Positions 26,536 through 37,509 of a stretch of DNA of 49,641 nt are shown here, piece by piece. This DNA comes from Methylibium sp. (lineage in GTDB: Bacteria > Pseudomonadota > Gammaproteobacteria > Burkholderiales > Burkholderiaceae_C): contig NZ_JACDCW010000020.1 in assembly GCF_013817345.1 (NCBI RefSeq), positions 1-49,641 of the forward strand. Reading direction: 5' to 3'. Position 1 is the stretch's first letter. Every line of letters begins with the position of its first letter. Position numbers and translations under genes: made by a program. The notes beneath the pieces are model-generated. The model searched no databases, had not been told where the DNA came from, and was given only the letters and a program-made list of their open reading frames with translations.

Positions 26536-27141
26536 ATGAAACGACGCACTCTCTTTGCCGTTCTCGCTGGCGTGCTGATGCTCGGCGGGTGCGCCGGCAT
26601 CAGCACGGTGGCCGTCGAGGTGTCCAGCCAGGGCGACTGGCCCGCCGAACGCAAGCCGGGCACCTATGCGATCGAGCGCCTGCCGTCGCAGCAGGCCAAT
26701 CCGGCAGCGCAGGACCGCATCGAGGCCGCGGCGCTGCCGGCCATCGAGGGGGCCGGTTTCGTGCGTGCGCCGATCGAGGAGGCCGACGTGCTGATCCAGG
26801 TGGGCGGGCGTGCTTTCGAGGTGGCCAGCCGCGATCCCTTCGCCCACGCCATGCACTGGCGGCACGACTGGTGGTTCCACCGGCGGCATCACCCGTTCTT
26901 CTACGGCCCCGGCTTCGGGCGGGGCTTTTACTACAACGATTTTCCCGACATCCAGCGCGAAACCGCGGTTCTGATGCGAGACCGTCGCAGCCAGCGGATC
27001 GTCTACGAAACCCGCGCCACTGTGGTCGGCCGCTGGTCGTCGCCGGCGCTGCTGCCCTTGCTTTTCGAGGCGTCGATGAAGGACTTTCCGACGCCTGCGA
27101 TCAGCCCGCGCACGGTGACGATGAGTTTGCCGCCGGGCTGA
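26536..27141 (+). CDS. DUF4136-type lipoprotein
   Basis: A 201-residue protein with a lipoprotein signal peptide and lipobox LGGC at 17-20 (MKRRTLFAVLAGVLMLGGC). The mature part resembles DUF4136 lipoproteins, including GTYAIERLPSQQANPAAQD and the strand YETRATVVGRW. A striking aromatic/His-rich stretch (MHWRHDWWFHRRHHPFFYG, about 112-130) precedes a Gly/Phe/Tyr-rich loop and could bind metal. It follows ttcA by 31 bp and may be in the same transcript. Confidence 0.8.
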   Translation: MKRRTLFAVLAGVLMLGGCAGISTVAVEVSSQGDWPAERKPGTYAIERLPSQQANPAAQDRIEAAALPAIEGAGFVRAPIEEADVLIQVGGRAFEVASRDPFAHAMHWRHDWWFHRRHHPFFYGPGFGRGFYYNDFPDIQRETAVLMRDRRSQRIVYETRATVVGRWSSPALLPLLFEASMKDFPTPAISPRTVTMSLPPG

Positions 27142-27254
27142 TCGGAAAGCCGGTGCAACGGCCGCTGCGGCGGGCGGCTCCATGAGCCGGGACGATCGTC
27201 TTGTGTGGTCGAGCCCTTCGCTTCGGCCCTGCGTGCGGCCTTGGGCCTTGACAC

Positions 27255-28142
27255 TCAGCCGGGCGAAGCCAGTTGCAGAAGATCGGCGCGCCAGGCCCTC
27301 AACTGTCGCTGAGCCGCCAGGCGCTGCTCCGGGGTGGTGCCGTTGTGGAACTCGGCCGACAGCGCGCAGTTGTAGGCGATGAGCTCGTCCTGATAGCGCC
27401 GGTAGTCCGCGTCGGGGGATTGCTTGACCCTGTGCCACATCGCTTGCAGAGGCTGGGTGTCCGGCGCGACGCCGTCGGCAGTGGGTGCGCCGCCTTGCAC
27501 GGCCCGCAAGGCCTGTGCAAGCTCGCGCTGGCGGCGCTCGCGCTCGGCCAGCCAGCGCTCTGTATCGAAAGACGATTGCGCAACGCCACGCTCGAGCCGC
27601 TCGCGCTGTTTGCCGTCGAGCCGGTCGTAGAGCTGCTCAGCGCGCTCACGCAGCCGCTTGACCGCAGCCTGCCGCCGTTCAGCGGGCTCGGGCGAGAGGT
27701 ACTCCTTGCGCAACTCCGCGGCGGCTTCGGCCTGTTTGGCCTCCAGCCGGTCGAGCTGCGCCGCGTCGAAGCCGACCGCCAGCACCGCGGCCCGCGGCAG
27801 CGCGTGCTGCACGGCGCGGTCGAGCCGCACGCGGATCTCCTGCACCCGCTCGCAGACGCGGGCCGGCGTGGTGTCGTTCAGGATTTCCTCGGCGGCACTG
27901 TCGAGCAGGGCGGCGTAGTCGGGCAACTGGCCGCGGCGGTTCCACTCGAACCAGCCGGCGATGGCGTTGCGCACTTGCGGCGCCTGCGTCGGCGTGAACT
28001 CGACGTAGCCGTCGAGCCACCAGTACATCAGCGTATCGGCCTGGTTGTAGGCCAGCCGCAGCGTGCTGCAGCCCGCCATCGCGATCAGCGCAAGGGCGGC
28101 CGCGATAATCCGCCACCTTTTCAACCCGCCGAGTTCGAGCAT
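27255..28142 (-). CDS. DUF6279-type lipoprotein
   Basis: A helical, charged protein of about 295 residues after a lipoprotein signal ([19 protein letters not shown]). Features typical of the family are [24 protein letters not shown] near the N-terminus and a long Glu/Arg-rich helical body. Function unknown. The ATG at 28142 shares CATG with the divergent glmU start; a TTG at 28124 would begin right at the signal peptide (LKRW) and is preceded by GGCGGG, so it is a serious alternative. Confidence 0.82.
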   Translation of the reverse strand: MLELGGLKRWRIIAAALALIAMAGCSTLRLAYNQADTLMYWWLDGYVEFTPTQAPQVRNAIAGWFEWNRRGQLPDYAALLDSAAEEILNDTTPARVCERVQEIRVRLDRAVQHALPRAAVLAVGFDAAQLDRLEAKQAEAAAELRKEYLSPEPAERRQAAVKRLRERAEQLYDRLDGKQRERLERGVAQSSFDTERWLAERERRQRELAQALRAVQGGAPTADGVAPDTQPLQAMWHRVKQSPDADYRRYQDELIAYNCALSAEFHNGTTPEQRLAAQRQLRAWRADLLQLASPG

Positions 28143-29559
28143 GCTGGACATCGTGATCATGGCCGCCGGCAAGGGCACCCGTATGAAGTCGAACCGGCCG
28201 AAGGTGCTGCACACCTTGGCCGGGCGGCCCCTATTGCAGCATGTGTTGACGATGGCGACGGGGCTCGGAGCAGAAAGCTTGATCACGGTCACGGGCCATG
28301 GCGCCGCCGAGGTCGAGGCGACGATGCGCGCGGCCTTTCCCTCGGCACCGCTTGCCTTCGTGCGCCAGGAGCCGCAGCTCGGCACCGGCCATGCGGTGCA
28401 GCAGGCGGTGCCGGTGCTGCACGACGGCCCTGATGCCACGACGCTGATCCTCAACGGCGACGTGCCGCTCATCGAGGCAGCCACCGCCCGCGCGCTGATC
28501 GAAGCCTGCTGCGGCCGCCGGCTGGCGCTGTTGACCATCGAGTTGCCGGATGCCACTGGCTACGGCCGCGTCGTGCGCGAGGGCGGCGAGCCTGGCCAGA
28601 GCGGCACGACCGGCGCCGCCGTACGGGCGATCGTCGAGCACAAGGACGCCACGCCGGCGCAGCGCGCGATCCGCGAGGTCTACACCGGCATGATGGCCGT
28701 GCCCACGGCAGCGCTCAAGCGCTGGCTCGCCGCGCTGAACAAGGACAACGCCCAGGGCGAGTACTACCTGACCGACATTGTCGCGATGGCCGTCGCCGAC
28801 GGCGTGCCGGTGGTCGCTGCTCAGCCGACGAGCGAAACCGAGGTGCTCGGCGTCAACAGCCCGCTGCAGCTCGCTGATCTGGAGCGGCGCTTCCAGCGCA
28901 CCCAGGCCGAAGCACTCATGGAAGCCGGCGTGCGCCTGGCCGACCCGGCGAGGTTCGATGTGCGCGGCGAACTCGTGTGCGGCAGCGACGTGGAGATCGA
29001 CGTGAACTGCGTGTTCGAGGGCAGTGTGCACGTCGGCGACGGCGTGCGGATCGGCGCGAACTGCGTGGTTCGCAACGCGCGCATCGCTGCGGGTGCGGTG
29101 CTTCACCCCTTTGTTCATATCGACGGCGAGTCGCTGGGCGTTCGCGTTGGAGAAGCTGCGCTGGTCGGGCCCTTCGCCCGGCTGCGGCCCGGTGCCGATC
29201 TCGGCCCCGAAGTGCACATCGGCAACTTCGTGGAGGTGAAGAACGCGCAGCTCGCCCGCGGCGCCAAGGCCAACCACCTGGCTTACCTGGGCGACGCCAC
29301 CGTCGGCGAACGGGTGAACTACGGCGCCGGCAGCATCACCGCGAACTACGACGGCGCCAACAAGCACCGTACGGTGATCGGCGACGACGTGCACGTGGGC
29401 AGCAACTGCGTGCTGGTCGCGCCGCTCACGGTCGGTGCGGGTGCGACCATCGGCGCCGGCAGTACGCTCGGCAAGGACGCTCCACCTGGTCAGCTCACCG
29501 TGGCCCGTGCCCGGCAGGCCAGCATTTCCGGCTGGCAACGCCCACAAAAGAAGCGCTGA
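28141..29559 (+). CDS. glmU: Bifunctional GlcNAc-1-P uridyltransferase / GlcN-1-P acetyltransferase
   Basis: GlmU, 472 residues, makes UDP-GlcNAc for peptidoglycan and lipopolysaccharide. The N-terminal uridyltransferase domain has [17 protein letters not shown] (8-24), LNGDVPL, and [10 protein letters not shown]. The C-terminal left-handed beta-helix acetyltransferase domain (from about 255) has repeated hexapeptide turns, the acceptor-site segment [20 protein letters not shown] and [19 protein letters not shown]. Length is a little above the usual 455 because of short insertions. glmS lies 1.3 kb downstream. Confidence 0.96.
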   Translation: MLDIVIMAAGKGTRMKSNRPKVLHTLAGRPLLQHVLTMATGLGAESLITVTGHGAAEVEATMRAAFPSAPLAFVRQEPQLGTGHAVQQAVPVLHDGPDATTLILNGDVPLIEAATARALIEACCGRRLALLTIELPDATGYGRVVREGGEPGQSGTTGAAVRAIVEHKDATPAQRAIREVYTGMMAVPTAALKRWLAALNKDNAQGEYYLTDIVAMAVADGVPVVAAQPTSETEVLGVNSPLQLADLERRFQRTQAEALMEAGVRLADPARFDVRGELVCGSDVEIDVNCVFEGSVHVGDGVRIGANCVVRNARIAAGAVLHPFVHIDGESLGVRVGEAALVGPFARLRPGADLGPEVHIGNFVEVKNAQLARGAKANHLAYLGDATVGERVNYGAGSITANYDGANKHRTVIGDDVHVGSNCVLVAPLTVGAGATIGAGSTLGKDAPPGQLTVARARQASISGWQRPQKKR

Positions 29560-29652
29560 CACCGTGTGCCGCGCCGCCTGTCGGGCGGATTGCACGGACG
29601 GCACCCCCGCAGCGCGCGCCGATCCCGACTGCGGCGCTAGCATCGACGCGCC

Positions 29653-30207
29653 ATGAACCGGCCCAAGGTCGCCACGTATTACTCACGCCTGAAGGTGGCG
29701 CACGATGCGCCTCCGGAGGTGGTGCGCGCCGCCTACAAAGCCTTGGTGCAGAAGTACCACCCGGACCGCCACCAGGGCAGCCTGCGCCACCAGCTCGTGC
29801 TGGCGGCCCTGAACAAGGCGCATGAGGTGTTGAGCGACCCGGCCCGCCGCGCGGGCCATGACCAGTGGATTCGCGAGGAGGAAGTTCGCCTCGGCTGGCG
29901 CGAGCCGAGCGGCGATTTCCGGCTCGGCCTGGGCCTGCGCATGGAGCTGGTGATGTCGAGCCTGCGCCATGACGGTCTGCCCCTGAGCGAGGCCCTTTGC
30001 ATGCACCTCACTCGAGGTCAGCGTGCGGCTCTGTGGCTCGGCCTCGGCGCCACGCTGGTGCTGCTGGCCGGCGGCGCGATGAGCTATTTTCGGAACGACG
30101 ACGACCCGTTTCGCCGCTTGGGACCCTTGCCGCCACTGGCACCTTTCTCGCCGGCACCGCCGAGCACGCCGTCGCCCGTGGCCTATTCGGCGTCGTCGCC
30201 GCCTTGA
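29653..30207 (+). CDS. J-domain protein with a C-terminal membrane anchor
   Basis: A 184-residue protein. Residues 7-75 form a DnaJ J-domain with HPD at 36-38 (ALVQKYHPDRHQG), so it should stimulate an Hsp70 partner. There is no Gly/Phe or zinc-finger region. A single membrane helix lies at about 122-142 and is followed by a Pro/Ser-rich tail (about 155-184). The last 25 bp overlap the convergent Lrp/AsnC gene. No hsp70 gene is nearby. Confidence 0.87.
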   Translation: MNRPKVATYYSRLKVAHDAPPEVVRAAYKALVQKYHPDRHQGSLRHQLVLAALNKAHEVLSDPARRAGHDQWIREEEVRLGWREPSGDFRLGLGLRMELVMSSLRHDGLPLSEALCMHLTRGQRAALWLGLGATLVLLAGGAMSYFRNDDDPFRRLGPLPPLAPFSPAPPSTPSPVAYSASSPP

Positions 30208-30698
30208 GCGTGGGCCCGAACCGGCAGCGGCAGTTCGCTGCCGAAGCGGGCTCGCTTGATCGCAAAAAAAGCCCGCACGTTCCGGACATTGGCATCCGAG
30301 GACAGCAGCCGCGCCGTCAGGGCCTGGTACGCCGCCATGTCGCGCACTGCCACGACCAGCATGAAGTCCGGCCCGGGCGATACGCGCCAGCACTGCTGCA
30401 CGGCCGCGTCGGCCAAGGCGCGCGCCTCGAAGGCGTCGAGCTTTTCGGCGGCCTGCACGTCGAGCGTGACTTCGAGCAGGGCCTGTAGCAGCGGCACGCC
30501 GGCGTCGGCGAGCCGCTGCGGTGACAGGAGTGCCACCACGCGCTCGATGAACCCGAGCGATCGCAAGCGGCTTACGCGCCGGTGGGCTGTGGCCGGCGAC
30601 ACGTTCACGGCTTCGGCCAGCGCCAGGTTCGATAACGAAGCGTCGCGTTGCAACTGAGCGAGCAGGCGCAAGTCGAGGCTATCCAGTTCGCTCGGCAT
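30183..30698 (-). CDS. Lrp/AsnC family transcriptional regulator
   Basis: A 171-residue regulator: N-terminal winged helix-turn-helix (SLSNLALAEAVNVSPATAHRRVSRLRSLGFI, about 21-51) and C-terminal ligand-binding/oligomerisation domain (AM/Lrp_AsnC). The last about 15 residues are an extension. It is divergent from glmS; the AT-rich 156-bp gap contains an inverted repeat at which it may regulate itself, as family members often do. The ligand is unknown. Confidence 0.92.
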   Translation of the reverse strand: MPSELDSLDLRLLAQLQRDASLSNLALAEAVNVSPATAHRRVSRLRSLGFIERVVALLSPQRLADAGVPLLQALLEVTLDVQAAEKLDAFEARALADAAVQQCWRVSPGPDFMLVVAVRDMAAYQALTARLLSSDANVRNVRAFFAIKRARFGSELPLPVRAHAQGGDDAE

Positions 30699-30713
30699 AG
30701 ATATACCTAGTTA

Positions 30714-30725
30714 ATAAGTTCTTAT
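30714..30725. promoter_or_regulatory. AT-rich inverted repeat in the asnC-type/glmS intergenic region
   Basis: ATAAG-TT-CTTAT, 16 bp upstream of the regulator start, within an AT-rich tract unusual for this GC-rich window. Position and symmetry fit an Lrp/AsnC operator or core promoter. Only the symmetry is seen; function is inferred. Confidence 0.45.
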
Positions 30726-30854
30726 CCATGAAAGAAAATTCCGTACGCTCGCGTAGAGGGAACGACCTTTCAGTAGCTGGATGTTAGTGGAAGCTCATTC
30801 CAGAGCTAGTTCCCTAGCATCCGGCTTTGTCAAACTTCATCAGGAAGCAAAACC

Positions 30855-32735
<1,881 letters not shown>

Positions 32736-32743
32736 GGTCGAGG

Positions 32744-32911
32744 ACCGTGGTCAGCAGCAGTGTTGAGCGGAATAAAGTCTGCCAGATAGGCGTCGCGCGC
32801 GGCCGGATTTTTGCCGACCCACAAGGAGACTCCCAGCGGTTACAGCATGGTGCCCGAAAAGATCATCAAGACGGCGCCGAGCAACGCGAGAACCGGGACG
32901 ACGGACGGCAT
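32744..32911 (-). pseudogene. Probable trkH N-terminal remnant
   Basis: On the minus strand, MPSVVPVLALLGAVLMIFS, then GTML, a TAA stop at 32840-32842, and in the same frame PLGVSLWVGKNPAARDAYLA. Read through, this resembles the first helix and loop of TrkH-type potassium transporters (PVL..LG.VLM.FS.TML.PL.VSL). The fragment breaks off at the glmS 3' end and the remaining about 430 codons are absent. The resemblance is from memory of the family, so the call is tentative. It could instead be an unrelated 23-residue hydrophobic peptide. Confidence 0.4.
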
Positions 32912-32965
32912 GGGAGTACGGATTGCGGCTCGACGCGATTTGTCGGAAACAAGCGTCCGACGACG

Positions 32966-35221
32966 TCAGATTACATCGGCCGGCTCACCACGAGGAAACC
33001 GCAGCGTGAACGTGCTGCCCTGACCGGGCGCGCTGACCACATCGATGTTGGCCTGCATCGCCTGCATGAGCTGCTTGACGATCACGAGCCCCAGCCCTGT
33101 TCCCTCGACGCCGCTGCGCTCGGCCCCAAGACGGTTGAAGGGTTGAAAAAGGTTCGCGATCTGCTTTGCACTCAATCCCGCCCCCGTGTCTTGTACGGAA
33201 ATCTCCAGGCACTCGGCATCGCCTCCAAGCCGGAGCTGGACGGATCCGCCGGCGCGGTTGTACTTGATGGCGTTGGTCAGCACGTTGATGAGCACTTGTC
33301 TGACCCGTGTTTGATCTGCCCATATCCAGCCAGCCGAGTCCCCGCACTCGTACTGCACCTCGACCTTGCAGCGCTCGGACAACGATGCAGTGAGCGCCAT
33401 GCAGTCCTCGATCAGCCGGCCGATGTCGATCTGCTCAGGCGACAACGCCAAGGCGCCTGCCTCTATGCGCGACAGGTCAAGCACCTCGTCGATCAATGCC
33501 AGAAGATGCCTGCCGGCCGTGCGCACATGGCCGATCATCATCTTCGCCTTGTCGGACGACATGATGGAACGGTCGTGTTCGAGCAGCTGCGAAAAACCAA
33601 GGATCGCGTTGAGCGGGGTCCGCAGCTCGTGGCTCATCCGTGCAAGAAAGGCGGATTTCTCGCGATTGGCCAGGTCAGCGGCTTCCTTGCCCGCGCGCAG
33701 CTCTTCCTTCTGCATTCGGTCGGTCAAATCGCGTAGGAAGACGTTGGTCCGGACAACTCCATCGGCGGCCGTGTACAGCGACGAGGAGATGGCGCACTCG
33801 AACCGTGAGCCGTCTGCGCGGATCATCGTGAGCTCGCCCCTGGCTTGTCCTGTCCGGGCCCGCTCCTCGATCAATCGGGTCCACCGCGGGTCGCTCACGT
33901 CGAAGTTTTCCTCTCGCCCGTTCTCCTGAAGCTGAGCCTCCGCGATACCCAACATGCCGCAGGCTGCGGGATTGGCCCGCAGGATCGTGCCGTCCGGCAA
34001 GGTGCGCAGGATTGCCTCCACGCTGCTTTCGAACAGCATCCGGAGGTCCGCTTCACTGTCGGCCAGCGCCGCGATCTGCGCCGCGCGCGCATCGAGCATG
34101 GCATTGAACTGCGCCGCGACTTCGGCAATCTCGGCAGGGCCGCCAGCTGCAGCGCGCGCATCGAGCGCTCCGCCGGCCACCCGCTGTGCCGTATCCCGCA
34201 AGGCCATGACCGGCGTGACGATCTGCCTGCGCAGGTAGAGCGCTATCCCGAAGGCAAAGACGATGATGGCCAGCCCCAGGATCGCGTTGCGCAAGGCCGC
34301 CTTCTTCGCTTCGCTGAAGACTGCGTCCGTTGCGATACCCGCGACCGCGTACCAGTCGGTGCCGGCGATCGGCAGGAACCCGTATACGCGCTCGATGCCT
34401 TCCGATGAGAAGGATCTCGACGTCCCGGAGCGTTGTGCGAGCACCTGAGCGATGATCGGAGAGCCGGGTCGGTTGCCGACGAAATGCTCCGGCGACTGCG
34501 AACGCGCGACGATCGTGCCGGCCGAGTCGATGACCGTGATGATGGTCGACGGCGGCAGCCTGCTGCTGCCGACCACCGGCTTGAAGGCGGTCAGGTCGAC
34601 CGGGAGCTGGATCGAACCGATCATTCGGCCGGAGGCATCGCGCACCGGGTGAGCTAGCACCGACACGGCCTTGCCGCTCACCGGCCCGACATAGGGCGGT
34701 GCAACGACGAAGACCTGCTTTTGCACCACCGACCGAAACCACTCGGTATCTCGAATGACCGTGTACCGATCGCCCGGCTGCGGCAAGGTCGAACAGACCA
34801 ACTCACCGTCCATATTGGCCTGACTGAAGTTGGCGAACTGCGGGTACAGATCCCGGAACTCGCGGAACACCGAGTCGCAATGTTCGGGATCCATGAGCCG
34901 GATGGCCGGTCGTGCGGCCAGCTTGGACATCGTCAGGCGCGTGTCGGCAAGGAAGCTTTCGACACTGTCCGCGGTGACCTGTGCCAGACCCTGCGCTGCC
35001 TGGGCCGCTTGTTCCTGAGCCTGCCGGTAGCTGCGGTACCCCGAGTCGATCAGGAGCGCTGCAACGAGTGCCATGGTCGTAACGACCAGCATCAACAAGA
35101 GAGTGCGAATCGACCAGGTGGCTCGCGCAGCAAGTACCGGACGCTCGGCCTCAGTAAGCTGAGTCGGCCGGCTTCTCTGCAGCAGTTCCTCGGGCTCCCC
35201 CGAGATTGTGTCGACTGTCAT
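32966..35221 (-). CDS. Membrane sensor histidine kinase (dCache-HAMP-PAS-HisKA-HATPase)
   Basis: A 751-residue sensor kinase without receiver domain. Order: N-terminal helix (about 36-60), a periplasmic double-Cache-like domain (about 65-310, with two PAS-like halves), second helix (about 315-335), HAMP (about 338-390), PAS (about 400-510), HisKA with SHELRTPLNAILGFSQLL (about 540), then HATPase with NVLTNAIKYN, DTGAGL and GTGLGLVIVKQLMQ. No cognate response regulator is adjacent, so this is an orphan kinase. The ATG at 35221 is the only sensible start. Confidence 0.93.
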   Translation of the reverse strand: MTVDTISGEPEELLQRSRPTQLTEAERPVLAARATWSIRTLLLMLVVTTMALVAALLIDSGYRSYRQAQEQAAQAAQGLAQVTADSVESFLADTRLTMSKLAARPAIRLMDPEHCDSVFREFRDLYPQFANFSQANMDGELVCSTLPQPGDRYTVIRDTEWFRSVVQKQVFVVAPPYVGPVSGKAVSVLAHPVRDASGRMIGSIQLPVDLTAFKPVVGSSRLPPSTIITVIDSAGTIVARSQSPEHFVGNRPGSPIIAQVLAQRSGTSRSFSSEGIERVYGFLPIAGTDWYAVAGIATDAVFSEAKKAALRNAILGLAIIVFAFGIALYLRRQIVTPVMALRDTAQRVAGGALDARAAAGGPAEIAEVAAQFNAMLDARAAQIAALADSEADLRMLFESSVEAILRTLPDGTILRANPAACGMLGIAEAQLQENGREENFDVSDPRWTRLIEERARTGQARGELTMIRADGSRFECAISSSLYTAADGVVRTNVFLRDLTDRMQKEELRAGKEAADLANREKSAFLARMSHELRTPLNAILGFSQLLEHDRSIMSSDKAKMMIGHVRTAGRHLLALIDEVLDLSRIEAGALALSPEQIDIGRLIEDCMALTASLSERCKVEVQYECGDSAGWIWADQTRVRQVLINVLTNAIKYNRAGGSVQLRLGGDAECLEISVQDTGAGLSAKQIANLFQPFNRLGAERSGVEGTGLGLVIVKQLMQAMQANIDVVSAPGQGSTFTLRFPRGEPADVI

Positions 35222-35249
35222 GAATCTCTTTTACTAACGCGCCAAGCGA

Positions 35250-35648
35250 TCAGAACTCGAGGCCATACCAGCCGAAGCCCAGGGTCCAGGAGGCCGGACG
35301 TTTGAACGAAGCGCTCAGCTTGAGACCGAAGTTCAGCGCGCCTGCCCGCGTTTCAGCGCGCCAGGACTCGGGTACCCACTTCAGGGCCAGGCCGCCGGTT
35401 GCACGAAGGACGTCGCGCGGATGCGGCAGGGCGTAATCGACGCCCAGCTCCATGCCTTGTGCAACGCCGCAGGCGGGGGCGGTAATCAGCGAGCGGTTGC
35501 TGCCCGCATGTTCGACCCAGCTCTCGAGCTGGCAGGTACCGGCGCCCGCCGTGCCGGCATCGTCGCTGGCTAGCGGGCGGCCAGCGAAGGCATGCTGAGT
35601 GCATGGCATCAGTGCAAGGACGCATGGGACCCAGGTCTTGAGATTCAT
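35250..35648 (-). CDS. Small secreted or outer-membrane protein, possibly truncated
   Basis: A 132-residue protein with a Sec signal peptide (MNLKTWVPCVLALMPCTQHAFA, cleavage before GRP). Alternating-residue strands follow (QLESWVEHAGSNRSLITAPA, GMELGVDYALP, ALNFGLKLSASFKRP), suggesting a beta-barrel or beta-sandwich, and the last residue is Phe as in many outer-membrane proteins. I believe relatives are about twice as long, so it may be a shortened copy. It lies 28 bp upstream of the histidine kinase gene and may be its co-transcribed partner. Confidence 0.6.
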   Translation of the reverse strand: MNLKTWVPCVLALMPCTQHAFAGRPLASDDAGTAGAGTCQLESWVEHAGSNRSLITAPACGVAQGMELGVDYALPHPRDVLRATGGLALKWVPESWRAETRAGALNFGLKLSASFKRPASWTLGFGWYGLEF

Positions 35649-36021
35649 AGTCCATCGTCGGAAGTCAGCTGGTTATCGGCTTTCTGACCGACGGCTCAAG
35701 GCCCTCGAGTACAACAGACCGCGATAAAAACTGGGCCTGCGGCCTGGGTCTCGTGGCCCCGAGCCAGGCACGAGGCTGGTGTGGACCCCACCGCCGACGG
35801 CACCATCCGCATTCGAGTCAAGGCCCGGGCCGCCTCCGACGCCGGACCAGCGACTACACTCTCGCCTGTAGGTATACGCAAGACGTGGTTCTTAGAGGTT
35901 TGTTCAATCGGTCATCGTTCGATGGCCTTCTGCTCGTCCCCGAGGTAGCGTTTCTTGAGTGTCTCTGCACTGAGCGCGGCGCTTTTGCCGCGCCTTAACT
36001 TTTGACCAATAGGAACGTTAT
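35649..36021 (+). promoter_or_regulatory. Leader region of the cold-shock gene with hairpin
   Basis: This 373-bp gap carries no gene. Its 3' end contains a 7-bp hairpin GCGCGGC/GCCGCGC with loop GCTTTT (35974-35993), 28 bp before the csp ATG, then an AT-rich stretch and an AGGA ribosome-binding site. Cold-shock mRNAs often have long structured leaders that act as thermosensors; that role is inferred. I could not identify a convincing -35/-10 pair. Confidence 0.5.
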
Positions 36022-36234
36022 ATGGCCATGCAAACCGGCACCGTGAAGTGGTTCAACGAAAGCAAGGGCTTCGGCTTCATCGCCCAGGACGGCGGCGGCG
36101 CGGACGTGTTCGCGCATTTCCGCGACATCTCGGGCTCGGGCTTCAAGACCCTGCTCGAGAACCAGCGCGTCGAATTCGAGGTCAAGCAAGGCGAAAAGGG
36201 CCCGCAAGCTTCAAACATCCGCCCCATCGAATAA
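36022..36234 (+). CDS. Cold-shock protein (CspA family)
   Basis: A 70-residue cold-shock domain, an RNA-binding five-stranded beta-barrel. RNP1 is KGFGFI (residues 16-21) and RNP2 is VFAHF (33-37); the opening [16 protein letters not shown] is diagnostic. The ATG at 36022 has AGGA upstream; a second ATG two codons on (MQTG) is the more usual family start. A long leader precedes it and an intrinsic terminator follows 22 bp after the stop, so it is monocistronic. Confidence 0.96.
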   Translation: MAMQTGTVKWFNESKGFGFIAQDGGGADVFAHFRDISGSGFKTLLENQRVEFEVKQGEKGPQASNIRPIE

Positions 36235-36256
36235 GCAAGGTTCGACGCTTCACACG

Positions 36257-36281
36257 AAACGCGGCTTCGGCCGCGTTTTTC
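36257..36281 (+). terminator. Intrinsic terminator of the cold-shock gene
   Basis: Stem AAACGCGGC/GCCGCGTTT with a TTCG tetraloop, followed by a T-run. It lies directly after the csp stop. Confidence 0.9.
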
Positions 36282-36784
36282 TTGGTCCGCCGCATCGTGC
36301 CGGGCCCACAGGCTCCACGGCTCCGGCAGCGACGGTGATGACGACAGCAGCACGCCTGAGCCTTCCGCGCCGAACCCGCCTGCTGCACCGGCACTCGCCG
36401 ATCAGATCCCCGCACCTGTTCAATGCTTCGGTGCTGAGAATGTCGATGCCACCACGGGAGAGATCCGTAAGGGCCTGGTCATCATGATCTATCGGCTTTT
36501 TTAGGTTTCCGATTGGTAGGAGTGCCGTAGTCGCGTCATCGCGATAGATTCTGCGAGTGTGAGTTCGCCGCCGAGCCGGTTAGCCGTCTTTGAGAGCGAG
36601 AGCCGCGCAAGCTAAGGGACCTCAGAAATTCACACTCGCGGCCCGAGCAGACACTCACCCCTCCAAGCCAGAAAGTGAAGGCTGCTATCGGGCGCGGCAT
36701 CGCGGAATAGAGATTGGAATAGCGCAAGTCGCCGCCCCCCGGCAGGCGCACTGCAGCGCCCACCTCTCCAGAGGCGGGACAGGT
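36282..36784. other. 503-bp non-coding stretch with an inverted repeat
   Basis: No gene recognised. Two 13-nt arms, GCGAGTGTGAGTT (36553-36565) and AATTCACACTCGC (36627-36639), form an inverted repeat with one mismatch, 61 bp apart, and could be the ends of a tiny decayed element or a long hairpin. A short open frame ending at 36502 has an Asp/Pro/Ala-rich then EIRKGLVIM-like sequence but no start or homology I recognise. Base composition is less GC-rich than neighbours. Confidence 0.4.
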
Positions 36785-37186
36785 TCATGGCGCAAGTTCC
36801 GCGATCTCGATCAGATTGAGGTCGGGGTCGCGAACGTACACCGAACGGATCCTGGAGGTCGCGCCCGTGCGAAACACCGGTCCTTCCACGATATCCACGC
36901 ACATCACGCGCAAGCGGGCGATAACCGCTTCGAGGGGCAGGCTTGCAATGAAGCAAAGATCCAGCGAGCCCGGCACGGGTGTGTGCGCCTTCGGTTCAAA
37001 CTCGCGGCCTTTGACGTGCAGGTTGATCTTCTGGTTGCCGAAGGTGAATGCACGGCGCTCGACGGGTGGGTTGCCGCCGACAAACGTTTCGAAGTGCATG
37101 TCGAGAACGTCGGTGTAGAAGCGGATGCATTCGGCCTCGTGTTCCGTCGTCAGCACGAGATGATCCAGATGGTCGACCACGGTCAC
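36785..37186 (-). CDS. VOC-superfamily (glyoxalase/bleomycin-resistance-like) protein
   Basis: A 133-residue single-repeat VOC protein, metal-dependent or binding. VDHLDHLVLTTEHEAECIRFYTDVLDM is the family opening (metal His in LDHLVL) and YVRDPDLNLIEIAE the C-terminal metal-Glu segment. Substrate unknown. The start codon is GTG at 37186. It lies 10 bp after the stop of a decapitated Bug-type gene on the same strand, so it has probably lost its original promoter or operon partner. Confidence 0.88.
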   Translation of the reverse strand: MTVVDHLDHLVLTTEHEAECIRFYTDVLDMHFETFVGGNPPVERRAFTFGNQKINLHVKGREFEPKAHTPVPGSLDLCFIASLPLEAVIARLRVMCVDIVEGPVFRTGATSRIRSVYVRDPDLNLIEIAELAP

Positions 37187-37196
37187 CCGCCCGCGA

Positions 37197-37460
37197 TCAA
37201 TCGGCCTGAATTTTCGAGGCCTTGGCCACTTCGGCCCAATGCTTGAGCTCGGCCTTGTTTAACTCTCCCAGTTGCGCGGGCGGCATGTAGTCACCATTGG
37301 CGCCAAGGTCTGCGGCCTTCTTCTTGAACGCCGGCGTGGCGACGATGCGGGCGATCTCGCCGGTCAGCTTGTCCACGACGGCCTTCGGCGTGTCGGCGGG
37401 CGCAGCCAGACCCCATTCGTCGATCGCGAAGACGTAATCGCCAGATGGCAATTCCCGCAG
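37197..37460 (-). pseudogene. C-terminal remnant of a Bug/TctC-type solute receptor
   Basis: About 85 residues, from roughly YVFAIDEWGLAAPADTPKAV to a natural TGA. This is the C-terminal lobe of Bug/TctC periplasmic receptors of the tripartite tricarboxylate family (WGLAAPADTPKAVVDKL is the usual 'apaGTP' region). The signal peptide and first about 240 residues are missing; the sequence changes character at about 37455, just before the divergent CoA-transferase gene. The open frame continues upstream only as antisense of that gene. Confidence 0.75.
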
Positions 37461-37509
37461 CGAAGACCGGCACCTAGAGTTGCGCCATCGAATCCACCGG
37501 GTCGCGCAG

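Noticed and set aside
30699-30854. Possible glmS ribozyme in the leader of glmS
   Set aside because: The leader is only 156 bp, AT-rich, lacks the ribozyme core, and such ribozymes belong mainly to Gram-positive bacteria. An Lrp/AsnC operator explains the symmetry better.
32840-32911. 23-residue hydrophobic peptide as a small membrane protein
   Set aside because: No ribosome-binding site, and the sequence after its stop continues in frame like a TrkH N-terminus, so a gene remnant is more likely.
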